Shown here: piece after piece, positions 25,677-36,417 of the stretch
Position numbering within the stretch: the stretch's first letter is position 1
How the letters are laid out: each line of letters opens with the position of its first letter
Assembly: GCA_963854835.1 (NCBI GenBank)
Contig: OY978529.1
Location: 47,735,821 to 47,799,820 of the forward strand
From: Megamerina dolium
Lineage: Eukaryota > Arthropoda > Insecta > Diptera > Megamerinidae
Direction: 5' to 3'
Length of the DNA: 64,000 nucleotides
Notes under the pieces: generated by a model
Seen by the model: only the letters and a program-made list of their open reading frames with translations
What the model was told of the DNA's origin: nothing
Database searches by the model: none
Made by a program: the position numbers and the translations under genes

Positions 25677-26228
25677 GGGGTTGAACTCTTGGCAACTGAT
25701 ATATATATATAGAGAGGTCGCTTGTTCGACTTTTTGTAGAGTTATGCCCATCAGATTCTAATAGCGTAGAAAAGAATGGGTTTTATGACACATACATACA
25801 TTGTAAAGTCATACAAGTATGTTGGGGGTTCCATTTCTGAGCTTTCGCTTATGGCCCTCTTACAATGATTGCTTTCTGCGTTCTTATATCAGTGTTGAGT
25901 TCCCAGTATAGTTTCCTATATATTATTAGCCCATGAAATCTGATTTTAACGGTAAGTTTTCAACTTGTACCTCTTACCTTATATAAAATATAGTCAGGAA
26001 TTTTATATTTCTTGTGAGCTCGTCAGTTTTACCAGGATTTACGCCAGGACCTGTATTCGCTGCCCATTTAATGACAAGGGAGAATGTATAACTTAATGCT
26101 TGATTGCTCAACAGTATTCCAATGTGGTCTATTATGTGTTTGTCTCTTTTGGGTTTATCAGCGCAAATTTGTTGTATAAAGTAAAGCAGTCAGAGAATAT
26201 TATAAAAAGTTGTGGTTTTTGATAAATA

Positions 26229-26234
26229 TTTATT
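26229..26234 (-). terminator. poly(A) signal of the integrin gene
   Basis: AATAAA on the minus strand, 26 bases beyond the integrin stop codon. This implies a very short 3' UTR. Confidence 0.55.
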
Positions 26235-26260
26235 GTTTACAATACAATGTTAGAAATTTC

Positions 26261-29200
26261 TTATAAAAAGGGATTTCGATTGGACTCATTCAACTGTTCA
26301 GGCACCTTATACCTCATGATAGGATCCTTATAAAGAGGACTCTCCATTAAAACACTATTTCTCTGATCAGCCTCAAAGCGAGCAAATTCGCGAGCATCTT
26401 TCGCCCGTATACATCCCCAAATGACAAGAAGAATTAATAGACCCAAAACGAATGTCATTAATGAAACAAAACCGACAAGCGCATAATAATTGGCTGGGTC
26501 ACAATTATTAACCTGAATGATTAAATAATTTTCTGCCCGACCTAAGCTCTGATAGGTGAAGTAATGATCACATTTTATACCATATTTATTTTCGATACGC
26601 ACCAAGCAACGTATGTCAGCATCTGTAATAAAAAATGTAACATTAGAATAATTACAATTGAATACTCCCACAATAGTATAATGTCCTCACCGATTTCTTG
26701 TGAAACAAATGAGTGGGTAAAATAATCAGTTCTCTCAGAGCTTGAACAAATGTCTGTTAAATTATCGCAAATACCCGTGCCAAGCTTTTGTTCGATTAGA
26801 CAGATTACACAGGGTTCGTAAAAAGTGCATAATCTATTCTCTGTGCCTGTTCCAACTTCGCAAAACTTTCCTCGATATGGTTCATCACATATGCAATCAC
26901 CACAATTACAATAGCCGCGTGCAGAACATATCTCGCCTGTGGGTCCAATGCAAGGGTCCGTTGATTCTTGGCAATTGCACTCATCTCCAGACCAACCATT
27001 TTTACATACACATCTGAAAAAAGCAATTTTTTTTTGTAATTTACATACAAAATTTCCTCTGAAAATTCTTTACTTTCCACACTGGCAGTCGGCACGTTCT
27101 GTATTACATTCTACACTACACTCGAGGCATTCACAATACTTGCCCATGTATCCTGGAAAACAGTAACAATTGCCACAATCACATTCTCCACGATTTGAAC
27201 ATATAAGGCCCAATTCTGCAGGCGCATCAAACGGTTGTCGGCAATGGTCTTCTAATGCTTCACTTGTAGTGATATTTGATGGATCTACTGGGCAACTACA
27301 AAACGTACCTGTCCTGAGAAATAAGAAGAGAAAGAATATTACAAAGTTGATTTGGAAATTATTGCTACTATTAACGCGAATAGTTTATTTCATACTCTTG
27401 CTGCGAAACATACCAATGTTCATTACATTGGCACATGCCACAGTGCAAAAACCCATTATCGGTGCATTGAAAACGTCGGAAATCGTCATGCGGATCTTCG
27501 ACTTCGTCACAAGGACATGGCTTTTGTATTTCCACGTCAATTTCCATGTATTCATTTAAGCTTGATTCCTCGACTCTTATCGTAAAATTCTGCAAAAACC
27601 CATTAGTGTGACATTTATAATACGTCTTCCACATTTCATTCATATACTAACATACATACATATACACCATCCTTTGGGAAGTCGATAACAGTAACATTTA
27701 TATAAAAATCTACTTGTGTTCCCATATCGATATTATTGCAATAATTACGTTTTCTCATTTTACTAAATTGTCCACCACAGTCTGTCTCATACTCGAGCTT
27801 AATAAATGATGGACTATTATCGGAAAACTGTGTCCGCTTAACAAAACCTTCATGACTGAAAAGAGAAAATTTTAATTTGTTCAGCGGCTCCACTTAAAAT
27901 TCAAATGACTCTTCTAACCTTTTCTTTATTAGTTCCAAAATATTGGACGAGTCCTCGGTCAAAATCTCCACATTACTGATTTCGGTCATCAATCCACTTA
28001 TTTGACGATAGGTATCAACAACGTCGGAAGTCACCGCAAATATGATGTTGACTTTGCGTTGTAACAGTTCTCGATATGTCTCTTCCAAAGATGGGTAGTC
28101 ATAGTCAAGTGAACCTAAATATTCACCCGCTACATTTAAGTGACATTGTTTATCGTTGCGACGCACAATACCCGCCAATTTCCCATCCCCAGCAATATGC
28201 ATGAAACCATCTGTAACCAAAATTACAATTTTCCGCGCTTCGGTTTTCCAACCAATTTCCAAAGGACACACTAACACTTGCATTAATGCATCCAAGCCAC
28301 CTTCTAAATTGTCCAAATTTGCGGTAATACGACTAGAATTTACCGAATCAACAAAAGCATTTACATTCTCGGTTAATCGCAGATGATGCCTGAAACCGTA
28401 TGTTGGTTCACATACTTCAAGCTCCAGAGCACATGGATTGTCTTTCAACTGTGGCATAATCATAGGCATAGCCGCCTTATCAGCAAAACTACCAAATCCC
28501 AGACGGTAGTTTACTGTGAGATTTCCCAAAGCTGCAGCTAGTTGAGCTCCCAACTTTACTAGAGTTTCTCTATCGTCGCGCATAGTCCATGTAAGGTCCA
28601 TTAACACGTATAAGTCAAGCGGATTATTTCGTGCTGGCCGATAGCTAAGTTTAATACGCTGTGGATCCGCTAATATAATAATGGAAAGATATTATTGACC
28701 GTCAAAGGAGAAATATTTCATCTAAATTGAGGGAGATTCATATGAGCGCTGTGTACTATGATCTGTCTGAATTACGGAATTACGGATCAATATTGCTCTT
28801 TATCCATTTTATCCCGAAACGCGGAACACCTATGGTAACATACAACTGACTGATAAATAATCTATGCACAGTGCTTCTATCCCAAACAACGCGTGGACCA
28901 AATTCGAAGGAGTTATATTTCAATAAATATTTTATTTTGTACATAAGTAAATTTCTAGACACTGATTTAAAATCATTAATAAATGTAAAATCTCTCTTGT
29001 TGTGACCAGATGCAACCCTTCGCTAATCCAATAATTAATAAGTTTTACGACACAAGAAACCGCGATTGGCTTCTATTAGAAGACAATGATCCAAAACACA
29101 ATAGTCGCTTGGGCACCGCATGGTATGAGCGACTGAAATGCATCAAATGATTTGGATTATACCTAACCGAGTGGAGAGTGGGTAAAATATTCACATTGTT

Positions 29201-29789
29201 GTGTATTAGCCCAGAGAACATTTTATGAAAGTATAATTTTTTTCATTACTTCCCACCTGTTTTCTACCGTGAATTATTATTATATAAAATTACAGCATAG
29301 CTTTAGGCAATCAATGCGTAACCATCACGATCATTTTTAATATTATTTTTAAATTATGTATGGGTACATAATCATTTCTTGGAAAAATTATTAAAAATAT
29401 AGGATAGCTTTCATTTTGTAGCTAAAAGTGTGAAGTGACTTCGTATTTCATCCAACTTATTTACTTACATTTCACTAGTTTTAAATATACTCGTTGTGGT
29501 TGGACCTGTATCGAAGTGTTATCCACTGTTTCATAATCCCTCAGAGGGATATTTTTAAGAATCTTCGACTTCGGTTCGTTAACGTATATTTCATCTTCAC
29601 TACATCCGCGTTGTATCAATTGAGCGTGGGTTAAACATCGATAACGAAATTCGTATTTCTGTTCGAAGTATGGAAATAATCGATTAATTTATTGTAGCAA
29701 TTATATAGGATATTCGGATTGGTGTAACTGTAAGTATAACCAATATAAGGATATAACTAATACACGCTTTAACTGGAATGTGTTATTTT

Positions 29790-29883
<94 letters not shown>

Positions 29884-29896
29884 ATTTATATATATA

Positions 29897-29962
<66 letters not shown>

Positions 29963-30590
29963 AATAGCTACAAATAGCCTTTTGCCCGGACTATTGTGCG
30001 TCTTAAATTTGCACAGTATTAGAAGGGACCTACATGCTCTTATTGGGCGGTTCTGAACGGTAGAACTAATAGATACTAGCTATGAAGGTAGGAATATGAA
30101 ATACTAACCTTATCTGTACACCATGCACAATTAAGATTTGTGCTTAAACAACGTTCACAAGTATCTTGAAACATACATTGATTCTCTAATTTTTAAGGAA
30201 CAAATTGTATTAATATTAATTACGTAATTATTGTAACCAAATCAAATTTTGGAACAGACCCGAAATAAAACCTCCAATTTTATTGATTGCGACTAAAAAT
30301 ATAATAATATTTATTAAATGGCACCACATTTTGCGTTTTCATTTAACAGCACTACATTTTATTATGCGATTCTAACGAATTCAGACGAAACTGAATTTGT
30401 TTAACTTTTCTGGTATTTCTATTAACTATATGTTATGTGTGTAACATACAACTTTTATAGTTACGTTATCAATGTTGATAAAAGTTAATCACAAACAAAA
30501 AAAAAACTAGATTAGACAATATATCGCATACCTCACAAATTGCATTGATCAAAAACAACCAAACGAAGTGTATGGTTTCTGCATAGAATT
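26261..30590 (-). CDS. Itgbn: integrin beta subunit, beta-nu type
   Basis: Exons on the minus strand: about 30590-30532 (tentative signal peptide, [13 protein letters not shown]), 30183-30109, 29658-29469, 28669-27919, 27855-27666, 27589-27414, 27313-27074, 27013-26691, 26622-26261. All joins after the first keep phase and give about 768 aa plus a signal peptide; Drosophila beta-nu is about 800. Domains in order: PSI ([26 protein letters not shown]), beta-I domain ([15 protein letters not shown] as MIDAS/ADMIDAS, then [10 protein letters not shown]), hybrid region, cysteine-rich EGF repeats, beta-tail, one membrane helix ([20 protein letters not shown]) and a short tail ([10 protein letters not shown]). 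The usual NPxY motifs are absent, which argues against the myospheroid-type subunit. It would pair with an alpha subunit at the cell surface in adhesion or phagocytosis. The start codon is unresolved. Confidence 0.87.
29030..29160 (+). pseudogene. Tc1-like transposase scrap in integrin intron
   Basis: A short frame reads KFYDTRN then [17 protein letters not shown], which matches the second catalytic block (DNDPKH) of Tc1-type transposases. The flanking sequence at about 28985-29025 also resembles 49805-49850, which belongs to a longer relic of the same family. It is a dead fragment. Confidence 0.7.
29793..29960. repeat. long (TA)n microsatellite in integrin intron
   Basis: About 165 bases of nearly pure TA with a few ATTTA interruptions around 29868-29902. 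It can form cruciforms and is likely unstable in length and in assembly. Confidence 0.95.
29983..30059 (-). repeat. SINE fragment
   Basis: On the minus strand it matches the 3' part of the 45.9-kb SINE: the CCGTTC end, the AGGTCCCTTCTAATACTGT block and the ACGCACAA block. It sits directly beside the (TA)n tract. Confidence 0.7.
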
Positions 30591-32559
30591 GTTATTATTT
30601 ACAATGTCGATTATGAAATCTTCATAGTCAAAGGTAAGGTGAGGTAAGGAAATATGTATATAAGTACTTTGTTAACAGCGTGTGACCTACCATCGGCTGT
30701 AATGACGAGTGGTGGTCAGTTTGCAACAACATTTAAAGTTGAATGCCACTGATGTGTGACGTTATATTTAGCGATTGCAAGCAGTGGACGAAAATGAACT
30801 GTACACCTAGGAAGTGGCCGCGTAAAATGACAAAAATAAACTTGCTTAATAAAGTTTTCTAACATGTGCAAACGTAATAACATTAGGCAATGGAGCCCAC
30901 TTACTAACGCCTTTACCCTATTTCCTTGTTTCAAATCAGTCCCTAATTCTCCATTGAAGAAAAATTAAAGAAAGAAAATATTTAAACACAAATTAAAAAT
31001 TCAAATATTTTTTATAATTAAAATTGGAATAAACAAATTAAATTACATAGGTTACAGAAAATTTAACGAGTGGGAAGCCATGGCAGTCTGTCCGTGCGTG
31101 AATCACCAGGATGACGTCATTAGTGACATTAACGCTGGTTTTTAGATAGACAAAATCCTTTACTACTACGCAATTGTAGTTGCCAACAGTGACGTGCTCT
31201 TTGTTTGTTTATATCAGGTACTTCGTCTCGTCCTCGTTCCCCATAAAACCAATTCGACGTGACTTTTCAATTAAGATTATCGGCATATTATGACGATGAT
31301 GACAACATCGGCGGCATATGCCAACAGCATGCCACTTTTGTTGAAGATGCCATTGTCTTGTAAATCAGCAGCTCCAATTATTATCTCCATTATCAGATTG
31401 AAGATCTAACATGACAAGGAACCCTTTTCTAAAATTGCATATTACGCTAATAAATGTGATCAAATCACAACGACAATTGATAATCGATTTTAATTTATTT
31501 CAATTGAAATACTGTGAAATATTTACATTTACATTTTTCTTGTTTTCTTCGCTCGAAGTAATAAATATAAATTTATCTGTGAAACGTTTTATGAAATTTA
31601 TTGTTCCATTTTTCGATAATGCACTTTAATGAAAATTTAATTTGGTCGCTGTCGCGTTCATTTCATTCCAATCGCAGACACATAACAACGTTTGTTGTAG
31701 ACGCCATCTTTTCGTCATGTTATATGCTGCAGACACAGTTAAACTGTTTAGAACTTTAATCTAAGTGAATACCAGGAATAAAAGAGATGTAATTGGTTCA
31801 TGAGTGAATGTTATGCTCGGCATGCCTGAGATGCAGTGACCGTTTTTAGTATATTTACTACTAAATTAGAATTTTTAGAATATTTTGTCTTGCATTTAGT
31901 AGTTCTTAAACAAATTTAGATTTTTGGGAAATCATTAGTCGATATCAATAAGTTGATATTATGTCAAAATCGACAACATTAAGAGTTTAAAAAAGATAAA
32001 ATCGATTATGAGTAAAATCCTACGAATTTTAGATCCGAAAATACATAGTTGCGTAGATAGCCTTCTACAGGAAATTAAAAAAAATTATATAAATCAACTT
32101 AAAATATGGAACACTAGACAAATTTACCAAAAACGTAAAGATTATGTGAGTTTCAACTGCAGCAGTGACGTGATGTTCAATCAAGTGAATATTATTAAGT
32201 CAAAATACTTGCAGTGAACTTTTGTCAAAGGATATATACTCAATTTAACATGAAAACCCCCATTTTTAAACATATTAAATTTTCGGTGTTTTGTGTTTTT
32301 AGTCTCTTGTCAATGGTTTAATGGATGCTATATTTCACGTTCAGGGTATACTGCTACCATGAATACTTATTCCTTCCTTGAAATGTGTTACTGATAAAAC
32401 ATTTTTGTGATTAAATCCATATTTGCTGAACTTTTTTGACCTCATACATTTTCTCACAATTAAATTCTTAATTCTGTGATAAAAATGTACTAAATTTTTA
32501 GTCGTTTGCAACCCTGTTATTTGTTTAAATCAAGGGAAGGGTCACACTGGTAGCGAGGC
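30591..32559. other. intergenic, possible integrin upstream region
   Basis: No supported gene. A dispersed repeat copy lies at about 30905-30965 (its TTTCAAATCAGTCC core also occurs at 34801). The upstream exon and promoter of the integrin gene may lie here but cannot be identified. Confidence 0.5.
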
Positions 32560-34656
32560 GAATTATTGGACGCGACTTCGTTTATTTAGGCGAGGAGTTA
32601 AATGAAAAAATCTAGACTGTGGATTCGGAAAATACTTATGAATATATAATAGCCAAACAAAAGTGAATATGTACAAAAGTATATTGTAACAGGCATTTTG
32701 TGTAATTTAATTGTATGAAAAACAATTTATACTTTTGTGAAGTCGTTAAGGGAAAAAAGAAATCAAAAAATTATGAGAACGAATACGAATAAGTAGATGG
32801 AAAAAAGGAGGATAGATGTCGGTAAGAACATTTTTTTATGTACTCAATACAAACTAATTCGCCGTATTTGAAAAGTGAAAGAAATATATTGATCATAAAT
32901 TGAATAAGTATTTTAAATGGGTTTTGTTATATACCCTAACGTAGAGAATGTGAAAACGCTATCGATTGCATGGGAACATCATTATCATTAAGTAATAGTT
33001 ATTATAGATTTGGACTATATTAATTAAGCAACTACCTCACAAAACTCAAATAAATCAATTAATAAGTTCGATGAAATTTTATTAAATTACTTGCAGATAC
33101 ATTGTCTTGGCTACAACAGCATCTTATACATTCTGAAGCGTATATGTACATAAGTGAACACTACAGAACATAATATTTATATATTTCATCAGGATCAATA
33201 ATATCTTAACTCAATATTAACAACAACGAAATACGGAAGAATAAATACGTGGAATATATTTGAAGTGTTAAGTATGTTAGTTGGTTCGGAAATCGACATA
33301 CAGCAGGATTGACCTTCACGCACATAAATTGGCAGAATCGTTTAATTTTAATTTACAAAACTTAGACCAAATGAAAAAATAGAATATATTGTACAAACAT
33401 CTTTCATTTGTGTGCCAGTGCGTCAACGCAACTATATCTATTACTGTAAATGATGGAGGATAGTATTTAGCAATTTGAAGAAATATTCGAAAGAGGCAGA
33501 GGTGGAGGATACAGAATACAAAGTCAACTACAAAATATAATCCTTCATCAAGTGGTAACTGCCAATTATAACATAACCACAGTCGTAGATTTTCAACCTA
33601 AGCTAAGACGTTCAAGATCTCTGCCATGTTATCATTGCGACACAGAGACACAAGCAAACATTCTCACGCATATATCCATCGTTTCACTTAAAGAAAATCC
33701 GATGGAAAATGAAGTTCCACGCAAACAAGTTTAACAGCAAAACACACAATTACCAAAAACTATTTCAACAAGCAACCGCCTCGACATCAATATCAGAAGC
33801 CCAAACTAGAGCAGTAGTCAAAAAATTGTCCGCCTATGGTTTTCTAAGAATCTCATATTTCGCTATTTTGCTGCTGTGTTTCGCTCAAATTACCTCGAGC
33901 TTAGCTATTGGTGTGGATACATCTAATGTCAACCTTACAGATTTGGGTAGCCCTGGTTCGTACTAGAAATAATGTTCAACAATATACATTCGCATTTATC
34001 CAACTACTATATTCCCTCATTTTCCTTCGTAAATAATTAACAAATAACTAATTTTTAGACACTTTTATTTCACTATATTCCTCCCTCCACAATATTCTTG
34101 CAATTTCTATTATTTGTAGAATTTTCATCCGTTAGATGCTCTGGTGGATTTGGTTTGGTTTGGATGACTGTACCGTGAAGTATACCGACTGCACCTAATT
34201 ATATTTTTTGTTATGCTTTAATGTGCATATCAAAACTTCTATAAATATACAATATATACTTGTTTACACATATTTTTCAGCATAAAATTCCATATAAAAC
34301 ATTTTCTTTAGTTCCAATAGCGAATTTTTTGGATTACCATTTTTTTATTATATGTAATTAATTCTTTTCTCTTTCTTTGATGACAGGTTATATGTTATAG
34401 GTACCCGACCACGTATTTATATGCACATATTTATCACTTCTATTCGATTTTTTTCTCATTGGTAGTTTCAACGTCGCTGGGGGTACACGATTGCCGAAAA
34501 TTGTGAAGTCGCTTATTCTGTTGAAATTGGTGGAACCTAAAGAAAGAAATCATCTACTGAGCGTTATGGGACCAACGTAAAGCAGTAAAAAATATTGTAT
34601 GATATAAATTTTTCTGCGAACGATTGTTTAGTATAGTTTAAAATATCCCCAATAAA
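32560..34656 (+). other. possible two-exon transcription unit carrying the 85-codon ORF
   Basis: A good donor (TCG|GTAAGA, exon end 32821) and a good acceptor (TTACTTGCAG, exon start 33097) would join a leader exon to one holding the ORF at 33709-33966. An AATAAA signal is at 34651-34656. An upstream ORF (33552-33734, 60 codons) overlaps the start of the 85-codon ORF in another frame, which would limit its translation. This is an inference from splice and poly(A) signals only. Confidence 0.35.
33709..33966 (+). CDS. hypothetical small secreted or membrane protein, 85 aa
   Basis: I do not recognise this protein. It has a basic, Gln/Ser/Thr-rich N-terminal 45 residues, a strong hydrophobic helix (ISYFAILLLCFAQITSSLA, about residues 48-66) and a short acidic C-terminus (GVDTSNVNLTDLGSPGSY) with one N-glycosylation site. 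It could be a type II anchor or a late signal peptide releasing about 18 residues. The ATG has an A at -3. It lies between the integrin and Mtp genes. A weak alternative is splicing near 33957 to the acceptor at about 34120 (ATTATTTGTAG), which would change the C-terminus. It may also be a chance ORF. Confidence 0.35.
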   Translation: MKFHANKFNSKTHNYQKLFQQATASTSISEAQTRAVVKKLSAYGFLRISYFAILLLCFAQITSSLAIGVDTSNVNLTDLGSPGSY

Positions 34657-36417
34657 ATATATGTTAAAGCTTTAACACTCGTGTATACTTCACTTTTGAC
34701 TATGGATTAATACTTCTGGTATATTTTATGGCGTTTTTACTGTGGTTGATTTTGAAAAATCATGATATTTCAACGATTTTCCCTATCCCTTCCTACCCTG
34801 TTTCAAATCAGTCCATAATTCTCTATTGAAGTCTAATTTCTTCTTTGAGAAATGAAAAAGTAATTGGTTGTAATGTTTCATCCATTAATATTTTTGGCCA
34901 ATTCGAGAACAACTCGTTTCCCTTGATCCTTTTCGGGACGACAATTTGTCGCTTTCGTTGAGTTAACTTGTTCCAAAGATATTCATTGCCCAGAAAATGA
35001 AAGTTGCGTAGCGCTGAGTAACGTCACGCTTAGCGCGTTTGTTTTAGTAGGACTGTATATAATACGCTGCAACAACACACATTTGCACTCAGAATCAAAT
35101 AACGTTAATTAACGTCAAAAACACATTTCGCAGATAGAATAGTAACAATATAGAAGTATATATCAGCAAAGGAAAATAATTAAAGTCATTCATTATTGCT
35201 TTGTAACAAAAAACAAACGCGCGCAGCGTTGCGTTATTATGCGCCACGCAGCCGGCAGTTTCCTTGTACCTAACCAAATATGTGGCGTCAAATATCCATT
35301 GTATTCGTCACGATGCATTAATAGCAACATAGAGTAAGGTCAGACAGAACATAATGACATTTAAATTACAACTTTAAATCACGAGTTTTTATTATTTTTT
35401 GTTATAAATATTTGTATTTTTATTTACAACAAAAACGGTAGATTTTCCAGTATAATTCAAATTATATCGTAGGTTCACAAAGCTTGCTATACCTGGTAGT
35501 TAACATTTTAGTGCTTCTCTTTATTCGTAGCATATTTCATAGCATAGCGCAATGGCAAAATTGAAAAAAGAGAATTATAGTGATAAATGTAAATATTGTA
35601 AAAATACGTCGGGCTTATAAGGGTTATTTTTTTGCGGCTATCAAGAAAAACGTTTATCCACAAATACTGATAATCGTGAAGCTGGCGTCGGACTAAAAAA
35701 CTTTTATCCGAAAATACAGATGGTCGCGAAACTAAATTTGAAGACATACAGTTAATTTTGTCGAAAGCCATTCATATTGAAAAATGATACGTACTTAAAA
35801 AAAATATTATAAATATATAAGCATTTTCTAAAAATATATTTTATATACCATTGAAACAGTAATTGTATGGGCTTGAATATTGTTTTAAATTTTCTATAGG
35901 TCAATAGTGATTATTTTTGAAAAAAAAAATCGGGTTTTGAAAAAAATTCAAATTTTTTATTTATGATCATAACTTTTAAAATATTCAAAATAGATTTTAA
36001 ATATTATTGTAAGAAAAAATTACCAATTTAATGAGTAATTTCGATCGCAAATTTGAACTTCGACCTTGGGCCACGCCTTATATGGGAATTAGCGAGAAAC
36101 AATTTTGGATTGTTATATTCACAAAAATAGGCTATATACAAAGAAATTATTTTTTCTTTTAAGCGGGCTATTCTGCACGTGTTCCATTTGTTTTGCTAAG
36201 TGCTTTAACATATTTCTTAAATTAAAAATATTATCTCAAAGGCTTCTGGCAACCCTGTTGGTGTTGTTGTGCTATGAATATTGTTTTCTATTTGAGAAAT
36301 TGTTTCCTGCGAAGTGAGATTGCTGTTATTTGGCTGCTATTGCGAGGAGTACTGCCGATAACGACGGAAGAATTAATTCGAAATTACAGTTTTGATTGTA
36401 GTCAACTACTATAAGAA
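34657..36417. other. intergenic spacer before Mtp
   Basis: No supported gene. A dispersed repeat copy lies at about 34790-34850. The Mtp promoter is presumably in the last few hundred bases, but no clear TATA box or initiator stands out. Confidence 0.5.

Larger units (their letters stand above)
24324..26228. other. convergent intergenic region
   Basis: This spacer separates the 3' ends of the SDR gene (+) and the integrin gene (-). Apart from the MITE at 25026-25549 and the hairpin at 25642-25676 I see no gene. Confidence 0.65.

Noticed and set aside
29778..30056. 92-codon frame over the (TA)n tract
   Set aside because: Alternating Tyr-Ile from TA repeats; not coding.
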